NCBI RefSeq assembly: GCF_017301635.1 | Contig: NZ_CP071091.1 | Location: 9,726,501-9,790,500 of the forward strand | DNA length: 64,000 nt | From: Myxococcus landrumus | Lineage (GTDB): Bacteria; Myxococcota; Myxococcia; Myxococcales; Myxococcaceae | Reading direction: 5' to 3' | Part shown: in pieces, positions 52,569 to 62,048 of the stretch | How the letters are laid out: the number at the start of each line of letters is the position of its first letter | Numbering within the stretch: position 1 is the first letter of the stretch | Made by a program: the position numbers and the translations under genes | Notes under the pieces: model-generated | What the model was told of the DNA's origin: nothing | Database searches by the model: none | The model's input: the letters and a program-made list of their open reading frames with translations, nothing else

Positions 52569-52880
52569 TCAGGGCTTGGACGGCGCCGGCTTCGGGGCCG
52601 GCGCGGGTTTGCCCGCGCCATCCGTCAGTCGCTGGCACGCGCGCAGATAGTCCTTCCTGGCGGTCTCCACGAACTCGAAGCTCCCGGTCAACATGGCGTC
52701 CTCGACACACCGTTTGATGAACGGGCCGGGGGGCTTCACCTGGTTGCAGGAGGGTATCGCGAGGGACTTCTGGCACTGCTCCTTCGCCCGGGTCTCGAAC
52801 GAGGGCGTGGGTTCGGCGGCCAGGGCAGAGGAGCCCCAGACCAGGGCCACGATGCAGGAGGTGATGAGCGTCTTGTCCAT
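52569..52880 (-). CDS. Small secreted hypothetical protein
   Basis: A 103-aa protein started at ATG 52878-52880 with a Sec signal (LITSCIVALVWGSSALA) and a weak ribosome binding site. The mature part has five Cys (EQCQKSLAIPSCN, IKRCVEDAML, LRACQRL) in a probable helical hairpin, and a Pro/Ala/Lys tail (KPAPAPKPAPSKP). No family recognised. It is convergent with the pentein gene, six bases between stops. Confidence 0.6.
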   Translation of the reverse strand: MDKTLITSCIVALVWGSSALAAEPTPSFETRAKEQCQKSLAIPSCNQVKPPGPFIKRCVEDAMLTGSFEFVETARKDYLRACQRLTDGAGKPAPAPKPAPSKP

Positions 52881-53071
52881 GGGCGGAATCAAATGCACAG
52901 CAAGTCGGGTGCCATGGCTGTGACAGCGGGTGTATCGAGGGGCGCCGTCACACCCGGACTTCACGGGCTGTCGACCTTGACGTGTCAGCCTGCCAGGTTG
53001 ACGCGTCACCCGTGAGCCACGGGAGAACGCGTCCGGCAAGCTCTGCTAGGGTTGCCCCTCCTGGAGACGGC

Positions 53072-56000
53072 ATGCGCAAACAGTCCTGGGTTGGATTCGT
53101 GCTTCTGGGGCTGGTCGTCGCGCTGTTCTTGCTCCGAACCCATGCTCCTGACGCGCCCGGGCCCCAGGCTGCCCCACGACGAAACGACACGCTCTCCACG
53201 AGCACCAGACCCACGCCAACCCCGCGCGGGACGTTGACGCTTCAGGGAAGGGTGCTGCGGGAGGACCAGACACCGATGCCGGGGGTGGAGGTCTCCGCCT
53301 CATGGAGCATTCCCGGCGAGTCCCTGTCCGCGCGTCCCTGTGGTGAGAACCTGCGGATGCCGCTGACGTTCCCCTACTGTACGGACACGGCGGACATTCA
53401 GCCGATTCACGAGTTGATTGCGGAGGGCCTGGGCTCGGCTCCCGTACTGGGCCGGACCACCACGTCCAGGGATGGCACGTTCCTCCTGGAGGGACTCCCA
53501 GAGGGCGTTGTCGCGCTCTGGGCCCTCTCTTCCGAAGGGGTGGTGCTGAGCCTCGATGTGGAGACAGGTCAGCGGGACGTGACGCTCGTCCTTGCCCCCG
53601 GCGTGTCTGCCCAGGGGCGGGTCGTCGATGAGCGCCTGTCCCCCGTGGCGAACGCCCACGTGACGCTCTTCAACGTCGACCACTCACGCTACTTCGAGGC
53701 CTTCACGGATGCGGAGGGCCGCTTCACCCTGGAACGGTTGCCGCACTGGGACCCACGCGGGCTGAGAGGGCCATTTCCCAGGAGCCCCCCGAACTTTCGA
53801 TGGCTCTATGGGCTCGCTGTCTCCAGTCCTGGGCTGCTTCCGGTGGTGGTGAGTGGCCGTGCCCTGGATGAGTTCTCGAAGGACGATATCGTGATGAGTC
53901 ATCCTCGGCGCATCGCTGGACGAGTGCTCCTGGGCGAGCGTCCGGTCGTGGGCGCGCATGTCGAATCGGACCAGTCCCGTGCCGTGCTCGTGACGGATGA
54001 AGAGGGGCGCTTTCTCTTGGAGGACGTCCAGCCGGGAGCACACCGGCTTCGCGCGCGACACGGTGACCAGCGGGGGCAGGCCCATGTCCGTCTTCATGTG
54101 GAACAGCGCCAGGCCGAGGTGACCCTGCGCTTGGGGACCCTCGTCCGCGTCGAGGGCCGGGTGCGTGATGAAGAAGGGCAGCCCATCTCCGACGCGACCG
54201 TGCATGCGAGTTCGGAGCGGGATTCCATTCCGTCTGAATCCAGCAGGACGAAGCAGGATGGAAGCTTCGTGCTCGAGTACGTGCATCCCGGGCCCATGTC
54301 CTTCGTGGCCAGTCGTTCCATGGGCTTTTTGGCGTCGGCGCGCCTGCTCCGGGAGGTCTCCGCGGGCATGCCGCCCGTGGAGCTCGTCATGAAGCGAGCC
54401 TTCGTCGCCCAAGGCGTCATCACCGACACGGAAGGGAATCCGTTGCCGAGACCAGAGCTCGTCGCCCGGAAGTGGATGCGCGAGCCTCTCTCCGGGGAGG
54501 GCCCCGAAGCGGCCCTCTCTCAGGGGGACGCCCTGGGAGCGATGATCGACAAGCATGGCCACTTCCGTTTCGACCTGGCCGAGCCGGGCCGCTATCGCCT
54601 CACGGCCAGGGCGGAGGGCTTCCTCGGGTCGCCCGTGGACGTGACAGTCCCCGCTCAAGACATCCAGGTGGTGATGCACGCGGCCGCGCGGATCGACGGC
54701 GTGGTGGTGGACACCCGAGGAGCGCCCATCGAGGACGCCAGCATCAGTCTCACGAAAGACGGCAGCATGTTGGCTTCGCTCGAGACCAACTCGCAGGGAC
54801 GGTTCACCCTCGAGACCCTTCACCCGGGCCGATATGCGCTCCAGGTAATGCTCTCCTCGGGGGGCTATCGCGCCTCGCTTCCCGTGGAGATTCTCGGCAC
54901 GGAGAGGCAGGAGGTGACGATTCGCATGGAGGCGGGGTTGTCGCTGTCTGGCCGGGTCGTGGATGAGAAGGGGAGCCCGATGCCTCGGGTCTACGTGTGG
55001 GGCAGATGTGTCGAGCCTGCCGCCGAAAAGGCCGAGCCCGAGGAGAGCAGTCTCCCCCAGCCGGAGTCCCGTGCCCACACCGACGAGCAGGGACGCTTCA
55101 CGCTCCTCCACCTGCCTCAGGGGCCTTGTCGGCTCACGGCCGCCGCGGTGGGCTACGTGCTTCGGAGCGCCCCTCACGACGAGCAAGGAGAGTCCGAGGT
55201 CCTCGCGAAGGCAGGCGACACCGACGTCACGCTGGTCATGCGGTACCAAGGAGGTATTCGGGGGCGGCTGGTGCGCGAGGACCGTTCACCCATCATCGCC
55301 TTCAAGCTCAACGACAGGGAGTGGCGTGACCCGCGCGGTGACTTCCACCTCGCCGTGCGTACCCCGGGGCTGACCACGCTTTCGCTCGAGGTACCGGGAC
55401 TGACGCGTGTGGTGCGCGACATCCAGGTGCATCCCGGCCAGGACGTCGACCTGGGGGAGGTGGTCCTCGAGATGGGGCACCGGCTGCGCGGCCGGGTGCT
55501 GGATGCGAGGACCTCCGAGCCCGTGTCGGGCGCAGGGGTCGAGGTCCATCTCCCGTCCTCCTCTTCAGCGGCCCCGGGGCAACGAGATTCCGCGTTGCCT
55601 CTGGCGACGACAAAGACAGACATGGGAGGCACCTTCGAGCTGTCGCCCCTGGAGCGAGGGCCGCTCGAGGTGAAGGTCACTCATCGCCGATATCTGCCGC
55701 ATGAGGCGCGGCAGGACTCGGGGGACGCACCGTTGGAGGTGCGCCTCACCAGGCGACCGCGAGTCGAGGGCACCCTGGTGGACCGCGACGGCCAGCCCGT
55801 CTCGGCCAACGTGGAGGCCACGTCCTTGCCTCCGCGAAGGCACGCCGACATCTCCAGGGCCGACCCCACCGACAACGGCCATTTTCGTCTCTGGGGCCTC
55901 GACCCCGGGGTGAATGTGGTCGTCCCGAGCAAGACGATCCACCCGGACGGACACACCATCGGCTTCATCCCCCAGCGCGTGGTCCTGGGGGACGAGGAGA

Positions 56001-56413
56001 CACAGTCCCTTCAGTTCAAGGAGCGGATAGGGCAGGCCACACTCAAGCTGCGCCCGGTGGAGCCCTCGAAGGACCCTGAGGACCCATTCGACGACGTCTT
56101 GTTCAGGGAGCTTCTCGTGTTTGCTGGCGAGCTCCCTCCCTTCTCCACCTATGAGCAGTGGTGCTTCTACAAGGTCCTCCTGTCGGTGCCCTCGGGGAAC
56201 GATTCCCGCGAAGGGCCCCGCCCCCTCGAGGAACGACTGACATTCCGGGAGCTGCCGCTGGGTCGCTACACGTACGTCCTGACGGGGATGCACCGGAGGA
56301 ATGGATTCAAGGATGTGATGCACGTGGCCGTGGTGGAGCTCTCCACCCCGGGAGTCGTGATGGTGGACGTCCAGCCGCGCTGGGTCGCGGCCCCCATGAG
56401 GACGGGCGAGTGA
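53072..56413 (+). CDS. Large protein of carboxypeptidase-regulatory-like repeats
   Basis: An 1113-aa protein; ATG 53072 has GGAG five bases upstream. A single N-terminal membrane helix (VGFVLLGLVVALFLL) anchors or exports it. The rest is a string of at least eight CarboxypepD_reg-like beta domains of about 85-95 residues, each with LxGRVxDExGxPxPxAxV and a DGxFxLExLxPG turn, for example GRVRDEEGQPISDATV, GVVVDTRGAPIEDASI, GRVVDEKGSPMPRVYV and GRVLDARTSEPVSGAGV. Such arrays are structural or adhesive in cell-surface proteins of myxobacteria. There is no enzymatic domain. Confidence 0.85.
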   Translation: MRKQSWVGFVLLGLVVALFLLRTHAPDAPGPQAAPRRNDTLSTSTRPTPTPRGTLTLQGRVLREDQTPMPGVEVSASWSIPGESLSARPCGENLRMPLTFPYCTDTADIQPIHELIAEGLGSAPVLGRTTTSRDGTFLLEGLPEGVVALWALSSEGVVLSLDVETGQRDVTLVLAPGVSAQGRVVDERLSPVANAHVTLFNVDHSRYFEAFTDAEGRFTLERLPHWDPRGLRGPFPRSPPNFRWLYGLAVSSPGLLPVVVSGRALDEFSKDDIVMSHPRRIAGRVLLGERPVVGAHVESDQSRAVLVTDEEGRFLLEDVQPGAHRLRARHGDQRGQAHVRLHVEQRQAEVTLRLGTLVRVEGRVRDEEGQPISDATVHASSERDSIPSESSRTKQDGSFVLEYVHPGPMSFVASRSMGFLASARLLREVSAGMPPVELVMKRAFVAQGVITDTEGNPLPRPELVARKWMREPLSGEGPEAALSQGDALGAMIDKHGHFRFDLAEPGRYRLTARAEGFLGSPVDVTVPAQDIQVVMHAAARIDGVVVDTRGAPIEDASISLTKDGSMLASLETNSQGRFTLETLHPGRYALQVMLSSGGYRASLPVEILGTERQEVTIRMEAGLSLSGRVVDEKGSPMPRVYVWGRCVEPAAEKAEPEESSLPQPESRAHTDEQGRFTLLHLPQGPCRLTAAAVGYVLRSAPHDEQGESEVLAKAGDTDVTLVMRYQGGIRGRLVREDRSPIIAFKLNDREWRDPRGDFHLAVRTPGLTTLSLEVPGLTRVVRDIQVHPGQDVDLGEVVLEMGHRLRGRVLDARTSEPVSGAGVEVHLPSSSSAAPGQRDSALPLATTKTDMGGTFELSPLERGPLEVKVTHRRYLPHEARQDSGDAPLEVRLTRRPRVEGTLVDRDGQPVSANVEATSLPPRRHADISRADPTDNGHFRLWGLDPGVNVVVPSKTIHPDGHTIGFIPQRVVLGDEETQSLQFKERIGQATLKLRPVEPSKDPEDPFDDVLFRELLVFAGELPPFSTYEQWCFYKVLLSVPSGNDSREGPRPLEERLTFRELPLGRYTYVLTGMHRRNGFKDVMHVAVVELSTPGVVMVDVQPRWVAAPMRTGE

Positions 56414-56588
56414 CAGGCGCGGTCATTCATGACCATGTTTGTCGCATCCCGGGTGTCTCTTGTCCCGGGTCAACAGGCTCAATGACTCTCGGGGTCTGGG
56501 AAAGACAGTCTGTTTCATTGTGAAGCTCGCCACATACTCACGGTGTGCATAGTGTTCACGGGCCGATGTTCGGCCACTGCGATAACGG

Positions 56589-56607
56589 CGGCGTTTGGGG
56601 AACGCCG
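56589..56607 (+). promoter_or_regulatory. Hairpin in the leader of the anchor-C-like lipoprotein
   Basis: CGGCGTT-TGGGG-AACGCCG forms a perfect 7-bp stem about 30 bases before ATG 56638, within the expected 5' leader. Confidence 0.4.
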
Positions 56608-56637
56608 AACCGTGGCGGTTCAACCTGAAAGGTGAAC

Positions 56638-57222
56638 ATGCGCATCATGGAATGGATTCGAGGGGGAGTGGTCGCGAGCCTGGGCCTCATGCTGTCGGCG
56701 TGTGGCGGTCCCGAGTCGATGGAGGCTGGTGGGCCGGGGGAGCTGGGCACGGCGGAGCAACGCATCAACAAGGTCACCAACAGCGGCTTCGAGGCCGCGC
56801 CGCCCGGGCTCTACAACTACACGGTGCTCACCGCGGGGGCGACGACGCTGACCAACTGGGTGATTGGCGGCAGCATCAAGGTGATGAACAACTCGTACAA
56901 GACGCCCAACAGCGGGACGAAGTCCATCGACCTGAACGGCTCCGGGGCGGGCAGCATCGAGCAGACCATCCCCACCGTGGCGGGCAATGGCTATACGGTG
57001 CGCTTCTACGTGGCGCTCCCGCCGAGCTGCACGGGCACGCGCACCGCACAGCTCACCTACGGCTCGTCCGTGGCGAGTGTCACCAATTCGCTGCCGGGCT
57101 GGACGCTGCGGACGTATGCCTTCACCGCGACCACCTCCAGCACGCTCATCAAGCTGGCGAGCACGTCGGGTGGCGTGAGCTGTGGTCTGGCCGTTGATGA
57201 CTTCACCGTGGACGGGCCGTGA
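56638..57222 (+). CDS. Choice-of-anchor-C-like (DUF642-type) lipoprotein
   Basis: A 194-aa lipoprotein; ATG 56638 has AAAGG five bases upstream (a GTG two codons earlier is possible). The signal ends LMLSACGG. The body is a jelly-roll carbohydrate-binding-like domain of the anchor-C/DUF642 type: VTNSGFEAAPPG, NWVIGGSIKV, TKSIDLNGSGAGSIEQTI, NGYTVRFYVAL and LAVDDFTVDG. Such domains bind plant or matrix polysaccharide in other organisms; the ligand here is unknown. A terminator hairpin follows. Confidence 0.75.
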   Translation: MRIMEWIRGGVVASLGLMLSACGGPESMEAGGPGELGTAEQRINKVTNSGFEAAPPGLYNYTVLTAGATTLTNWVIGGSIKVMNNSYKTPNSGTKSIDLNGSGAGSIEQTIPTVAGNGYTVRFYVALPPSCTGTRTAQLTYGSSVASVTNSLPGWTLRTYAFTATTSSTLIKLASTSGGVSCGLAVDDFTVDGP

Positions 57223-57255
57223 TTCCGCGATGAGTCACCGCGTCTGACGTCTCAG

Positions 57256-57285
57256 GGGCCTCGGGGGCGCTGTCTCCCGAGGCCC
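57256..57285 (+). terminator. Rho-independent-type terminator
   Basis: GGGCCTCGGG (57256-57265) pairs with CCCGAGGCCC (57276-57285), followed by TTCTTCATT. Confidence 0.72.
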
Positions 57286-57444
57286 TTCTTCATTCCAGGT
57301 CCCGTTGAAGCGGGGCGTGCCTGGGCGTTGCTCCGGGGAGAGGTCAGGGCGGCCCGGGCGGCATCGACGTGTCTTGTTCGAGGCCCTTCGCTAAGGTTTG
57401 CGGCCTTCTCTTCCCTTGTGTTGATACATACCGAACCAGGTGAG

Positions 57445-58212
57445 TCACGTGAGTACCGGAGCCCATTCGTCGACTTTGACCTTCAGCGAGGTCGCCGTTG
57501 CGATTTCACCCAGGATCTTCCTGAGGGCGCTATCGCTGGTACCCCCGAGCCCGAAAGACCGCGCCTGGTCGACTCCTTGCCTTGGCATCCCTTTACAGAG
57601 CAAGACCGCATCGGCTCGTTCATAGAGTCTGCAGTAGGGCCCGGTGGCTATGGGTTGCTTGAACCCAAGGTGGCTCATCACCGGTTCGATGAGCGAGAGG
57701 AGGTTGGGATGGTCGCCACTGAGAGTCCCCTTGCACCGCTGTGGCATCTCGCGCATTCGGAATTGGTAGAGCGCATCCCACGCCAACATCTCGCGCAAGG
57801 TTTCGAACTGGTCGTACAGATCATCCTCGTGGCCTTGCGCCTCCCTCTCCGTGACCATCGCGTCCGCTCGTGTCGGCGCGTCGAGATCGTAGAACAGGTG
57901 CATCGGCATCATTCGGGAGGAGTTGTATGCGATCAGCAGGAACCTCGGCTCAGGTTCGACCAGTTCCTGGACGTAACAGCTCACCACGCTTTGAGCCGAG
58001 AAGTTGAAGAATGGATACACCAGAGGTCCCATGCTCTGCCCCATGCGGGCCAGGAACCAGCGATAGAATGGGGGCAAGGGGCGACCTGCAATCTGCTCGA
58101 TTTGAGCAATCTCCTCGGGCGTAGCGCCCCGCCATTGCTTCGCGAGTCCAGGCACGACCCGCAGGAGCAACTCCTCCATCTCAGGCTCTAGGTCTTGCGC
58201 TTGTGCTGACAT
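57445..58212 (-). CDS. SUKH (SMI1/KNR4) family immunity protein
   Basis: A 255-aa protein. ATG 58210-58212 has GGAG five bases upstream and lies inside the 3' end of the toxin gene (25-base overlap). It shows the SUKH opening: helix ...LLLRVVPGLAKQW, then the short motif ATPEEIAQIEQIAGRPLPPFYRWFLARMG, which is the classical 'LP..y..fl...G' signature, and later strands (FLLIAYNSS, LFYDLD). SUKH proteins neutralise polymorphic toxins by direct binding. Position directly after a PAAR-like toxin makes it the cognate immunity protein. Confidence 0.82.
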   Translation of the reverse strand: MSAQAQDLEPEMEELLLRVVPGLAKQWRGATPEEIAQIEQIAGRPLPPFYRWFLARMGQSMGPLVYPFFNFSAQSVVSCYVQELVEPEPRFLLIAYNSSRMMPMHLFYDLDAPTRADAMVTEREAQGHEDDLYDQFETLREMLAWDALYQFRMREMPQRCKGTLSGDHPNLLSLIEPVMSHLGFKQPIATGPYCRLYERADAVLLCKGMPRQGVDQARSFGLGGTSDSALRKILGEIATATSLKVKVDEWAPVLT

Positions 58213-59438
58213 TTCTTCTCCGGATTCTTGCCTTCGGTGCAGAGCATCAAGGGAAGAATGGCAGTGCAGGCCGCACACGGAGGGACGCTCTCTCCGTGGC
58301 CAAAGGGAGCGAGCTTCGTGCTATTCAGGTCGACCCGGAAGTGCTCGACCATCCCTTCGGTGCTCTCCTCTGCCCGATGGAACCAAAGCTCCGTCATGCC
58401 AGTGACATAGGACTCATCCTGTAAGGCGAGCGCGAGGGCCTTGGGACCCGCACAGCTTCCAGGCTTGTATGCAGCGGGAAGGTTGGGGTCAGTGCACCAA
58501 GTTCGATGATTCAAGTCCGCTTTATTCCATGCTTCGTCCACGCGACTCTGCTCTTTGCCCAGGTCTTTGCAGAGTTTCCGGGCGAAGGCCAAGACTTTGG
58601 GGGTCGTTACGTTCTGGGGTTTCCCATCTGGGCCCTTCAGGGTTTTTCCAGTCTCTCCATCCCTCATGGGCTCGGAAACATTCAGGCTCCCATCCGCGGG
58701 TGCGTGCCAGCCACTCAGTCTATCGCTGACGATTTGACGGAACACAGACTCCGTGGCGCTCGAATGGTCTGTATACGTCTCTGGGCACTTGCACCGGACT
58801 ACGCCGAGCATTCTCCCCGAGGCATTTTTTCCCGGGGGAAACTTCTTCACCGCCTCGCTCTGATTATGCGCGACGAGCACTGCTTCCAGTGCCTTGGCGT
58901 CAGCCCTCGTTTCGTTCGTCTCTTTCAGCTCGCCATCCGATTGATGGACTTGTTCGCACAGAGGGCACATCTCTTTTCCCGTGACAATCGTGATCAGCGC
59001 GCCGGGCAGCTGAATCTCCCCCATCAGGGTCGCCGAGTTGGCCGGGCTCCCGCTCGGTCCGCAGTTGTTGAGCATGGGGTCGCCGAGGAGTTGGACATTC
59101 TTGCCTTCGATCTTCACGTTCATGGAGCCAGGCCCCGCGAAGGTCGTGGGGCCTTCCACATTCGATGAGATCAACCCCCCACCGGTGCCCTTGCTGGCCA
59201 TGTCGCCCATGGAGCCGAAGGAGGCGCCCTTGATCGCTACCTTCTTGCCTTCGATCATGACGGTTTGGGAGTACCCCTTCGGGTCCGTTCCGCTCTTGCC
59301 GATGTTGGGCAGTGGCGTCGGCACGAACGGAGCCGGGGGGCCAGGCATCTTGCATACGTTGGGTAGCGTCGCTGCGGCGATGCCGTTGCTTCCTTCGGTC
59401 ACCGGAGTCTTGGGGGCATTCACTGAGACTTTGGTCAT
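58188..59438 (-). CDS. DUF4150 PAAR-like T6SS effector with an unassigned C-terminal toxin domain
   Basis: A 416-aa protein. The N-terminal part (about 1-135) is the DUF4150 PAAR-like domain: PNVCKMPGPPAPFVPTPLPNIG, SFGSMGDMASKGTGGGLISSNVEGPT, LLGDPMLNN, used to cap the type VI spike. Residues about 135-416 are the cargo, of no family I can name. It has paired Cys (MCPLCEQVH, VRCKCPE, VPPCAACTAILPLMLC, and a last KKCQHK). HGESVPPCAAC resembles the H-x-E...P-C-x-x-C layout of nucleic-acid deaminase toxins, but the spacing is unlike the classic form, so this is speculation. It is followed by its immunity gene and preceded by accessory genes. Confidence 0.82.
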   Translation of the reverse strand: MTKVSVNAPKTPVTEGSNGIAAATLPNVCKMPGPPAPFVPTPLPNIGKSGTDPKGYSQTVMIEGKKVAIKGASFGSMGDMASKGTGGGLISSNVEGPTTFAGPGSMNVKIEGKNVQLLGDPMLNNCGPSGSPANSATLMGEIQLPGALITIVTGKEMCPLCEQVHQSDGELKETNETRADAKALEAVLVAHNQSEAVKKFPPGKNASGRMLGVVRCKCPETYTDHSSATESVFRQIVSDRLSGWHAPADGSLNVSEPMRDGETGKTLKGPDGKPQNVTTPKVLAFARKLCKDLGKEQSRVDEAWNKADLNHRTWCTDPNLPAAYKPGSCAGPKALALALQDESYVTGMTELWFHRAEESTEGMVEHFRVDLNSTKLAPFGHGESVPPCAACTAILPLMLCTEGKNPEKKCQHKRKT

Positions 59439-59444
59439 TCGGGG

Positions 59445-60500
59445 TTACTCCTTCGACATCCGCGGGTCCTGGAGAAGCATTGCTCCTCGGAGCCCACCGT
59501 CGGAACCTGCCATCACCATCGCCCGTGGGCTTCTCGCGTAGCCTCGTGCGAAAGCTTGGACTGCCAGGATGCCTCCCAAGGCGCCAAGCGCGGCGCCCAT
59601 GTCGCCCCAGCAGTCACTCGGGGCTCGATATCGAGGCGACTTCCAGACCGACGGCGTTCGCAACACGGCAAAGCCCCACTCTTCGCTGCGGTAACGCTCA
59701 CCGTTGATATCGGTATAGAGCAGGTCGAGCCCTTCGCGAGGGAGTTCAAGCCCTGTGATGGCGCCCTGGATTGCCTGGGTCATCCCGGCGCCAAGCGAGC
59801 CCGTGTCGCTGTCGCGCAGGAGGTTCTCCTGCGCGGTGCAGACCCCACGCACGATGGCCAGTTGCGGGAGGCGCAATCGGCCGCGCAGTCTCGCGCTTGC
59901 CATTGCGAGGCATCCAGCCCCCTCCCCAGGAGTGAACCCGCCGCGAATCCCCGGCTGCGCGAACCGGCGGTTGCGCTCCAGCCAGGCGAAGGTCTCCGTG
60001 TGGTGGTAGCTGTCGACTCCAGCCACCAGGAACAGATTATCACTGCCTTTGGAGCACTCCCATACCGCCAGCTCGACCGCCCGGATCGCTCCGGCATGAC
60101 CGCGTCCGGCGAGCTCGACACGCACGCTGCTCGCCTTCGTTCGGAAGAACGCCATCAGGGCGTCTGTGACCCAGGCAGCGTCGTCCTCGGAGAATCCTGG
60201 GCGAGTTTCTGGAAGAGCAAGCAGCACCCGGAGCCCCCCCTGGTGGACGGCCTCATCCCCGAGTTTGGCCAAGACCTGCGCGAAGGCACTCTCGGCCATG
60301 GGCACGAGACGGTCTCGTCCCTCAATCCTGGAGTCGAGCAATCGGTCGGCAGCGACCACGACCAGCTCACCGCGTGGGTCGATGAAGGGATACTCGGCGT
60401 ATCGCGAGATACCAGCACGCACGGCCGCAGCGCTGCTCTCCGCGGTAAGCCCGACGGGTGTTCGCGCTCCAACGGCCACGAGTTCGACCTGGGGGTTCAT
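59445..60500 (-). CDS. Thiolase-fold (beta-ketoacyl-synthase-like) T6SS accessory protein
   Basis: A 351-aa protein whose start overlaps the DUF2169 stop by 4 bases and which ends 6 bases before the toxin gene. It keeps the thiolase fold (GARTPVGLTAESS, FLVAGVDSYHHTETFAWLE, GGFTPGEGAGCLAMA, DMGAALGALGGILAV) but lacks the catalytic Cys of ketosynthases at the elbow (HAGAIRAVELA). Proteins of this type recur between DUF2169 and DUF4150 genes, and probably help to load or modify the effector rather than make fatty acids. Confidence 0.8.
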   Translation of the reverse strand: MNPQVELVAVGARTPVGLTAESSAAAVRAGISRYAEYPFIDPRGELVVVAADRLLDSRIEGRDRLVPMAESAFAQVLAKLGDEAVHQGGLRVLLALPETRPGFSEDDAAWVTDALMAFFRTKASSVRVELAGRGHAGAIRAVELAVWECSKGSDNLFLVAGVDSYHHTETFAWLERNRRFAQPGIRGGFTPGEGAGCLAMASARLRGRLRLPQLAIVRGVCTAQENLLRDSDTGSLGAGMTQAIQGAITGLELPREGLDLLYTDINGERYRSEEWGFAVLRTPSVWKSPRYRAPSDCWGDMGAALGALGGILAVQAFARGYARSPRAMVMAGSDGGLRGAMLLQDPRMSKE

Positions 60501-61507
60501 GAAGCAGCCCCTCCTTCGGCAATCTCTGTTTCGTCGAGATAGTCCGCATCAGGGGCGGGAACTCGCAGCGTGCTTTGCCATACCACGGAGACACGTTTCT
60601 CTTCAGGCTCCACGACCACCATCGCCACCCGCGCGGGGTGCTGCTCGCGCCGTGTGCTGATGCGAGTGGTGAATTTGAGCGAAATGCGAGGAAGGTCGAA
60701 GCGCAGGACCCCTTCAGGAGTCATGTTCACAAGTTCGACACGCTCTCCACCAACGAGGGGCTTGTGGAGTCGCTGATCCGTGGGAGCACTCAGCGCAAAG
60801 GCGGGATCGAAGTCATCCGGGAGCAGCGGCTTCTTCAACTGTTCCCACCGTGCATCATACGTCCCTGCGAGCTTACGACGTGGGAGCCAGGATGGATCGA
60901 TAGGGCCGAACCCCGCTGGACCATTCGCTGCGGGCTCGCCGCTGGGGTACTCGATCGTGTGGGCTGGTTTTCCAACGATGTGCGCAATTCGCCGCGCGAA
61001 GCCGCGTCCGATGGGGTTCCGCTCGTCGATACAATGTTTCTTGGGATCCGGGTCTGATAGGTCGCATCCCCCGAATGCAAATTCATATCGAATCGGGCGT
61101 CGGGTGAACAACTGTGGCCGAGTCGTGGCTACGCCGGTCAATCCCCGGCTGTAGGTGCGATCTCCATGCACGAGTAGAATCTTCTGCAACTGTCCGATCC
61201 GGAGCGCAACCGGTACCGTTGGCGCAGGCTTTCCTTGGGGCGCGTGTGCATGCGCGACGATCAGCACATCCGTGCTTGGCTTGGCCGCGAGGAGCTCCGA
61301 GTCGAATCGCAGACTCGAAAGGCCGGGTTCACCAAAGTACTCCGGCATCAGCACAGGGGGCGGTTGCTCGTCCGCCAGCATGAGCCGGCCCCCTGGCGCG
61401 AAGTTGAATGTCGCCTTGACTGCAACGAGCCACCAGTGGACCCCGCCCTTGTCACGCGTCCAGTTGCGCTCAGCGGCATAGGCCGTGCGGTTCTTTAGCG
61501 CCCACAT
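60497..61507 (-). CDS. DUF2169 T6SS effector-adaptor protein
   Basis: A 336-aa protein started at ATG 61505-61507. The opening MWALKNRTAYAAERNWTRD and WWLVAVKATFNF, together with RPIRYEFAFGGCD and NPIGRGFAR, identify the DUF2169 family. These adaptors load PAAR-like effectors onto the VgrG spike. It is the first gene of a minus-strand operon with tight overlaps: adaptor, thiolase-fold protein, DUF4150 effector, SUKH immunity. No VgrG or sheath gene is in the window, so the secretion machine must be encoded elsewhere. Confidence 0.88.
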   Translation of the reverse strand: MWALKNRTAYAAERNWTRDKGGVHWWLVAVKATFNFAPGGRLMLADEQPPPVLMPEYFGEPGLSSLRFDSELLAAKPSTDVLIVAHAHAPQGKPAPTVPVALRIGQLQKILLVHGDRTYSRGLTGVATTRPQLFTRRPIRYEFAFGGCDLSDPDPKKHCIDERNPIGRGFARRIAHIVGKPAHTIEYPSGEPAANGPAGFGPIDPSWLPRRKLAGTYDARWEQLKKPLLPDDFDPAFALSAPTDQRLHKPLVGGERVELVNMTPEGVLRFDLPRISLKFTTRISTRREQHPARVAMVVVEPEEKRVSVVWQSTLRVPAPDADYLDETEIAEGGAAS

Positions 61508-62048
61508 TCCATCTCAACCAGTCCAGCCGTGAAGCTGAAAGAGAGCCCATCCTTGGGCCATTCTTCTGGCCCCCCATTTTTTGCAAGACAGCAGACCGAG
61601 TCGTGGCCCTGCGCCCCCCTGGTCGCGGCTACAGCATCCTCGTTCGGCCGAGGCGTGGGCCGTACCACGAGAGGAGAATGCTAACACCAGTGTTCACAGA
61701 TTGGAGAGACTCAACAGTTGAGTCCTTCAGCGTGATGGGATTGCTGCCCTGCCTTGGTGCAGGGCGGAGTGTGTCGGATAATGTACCCTGGGTCATGGGC
61801 GCCTGCTCGGAGGCCACCCGGAGGGCTCTCCCTTGTGGGATGAGCGGAATCGTCCATGGGATGTGGTGAACCTCGAACCGGAAATCTTCTCTCCCTGGCG
61901 GTATGAGACCCGAGGAGAAGGCTTCGTCCCCGCACATATGACGGAGCGGACGAGGCGTGATTCGTCGGGTGAAAATGGGGGCTACACCATCATCCCCGTC
62001 CCCTGCTGTTGGAAGGGCTCGACCCTGCTGTCGTGATATGCGCGCCCG
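61508..62048. other. 541-base intergenic region
   Basis: Lower GC than its surroundings. It lies between the start of the T6SS operon (minus) and the WGR-like gene (plus), so it must contain both promoters. A 67-codon frame at 61833-62036 has no ribosome binding site or family resemblance and is not called. I see no clear operator. Confidence 0.4.

Noticed and set aside
57418..57440. GTATCAACA-like block resembling the glycine-rich gene leader
   Set aside because: It lies downstream of the SUKH gene with no gene start behind it; probably coincidence.
61833..62036. 67-codon frame in the gap upstream of the T6SS operon
   Set aside because: No ribosome binding site, no family resemblance, length expected by chance.
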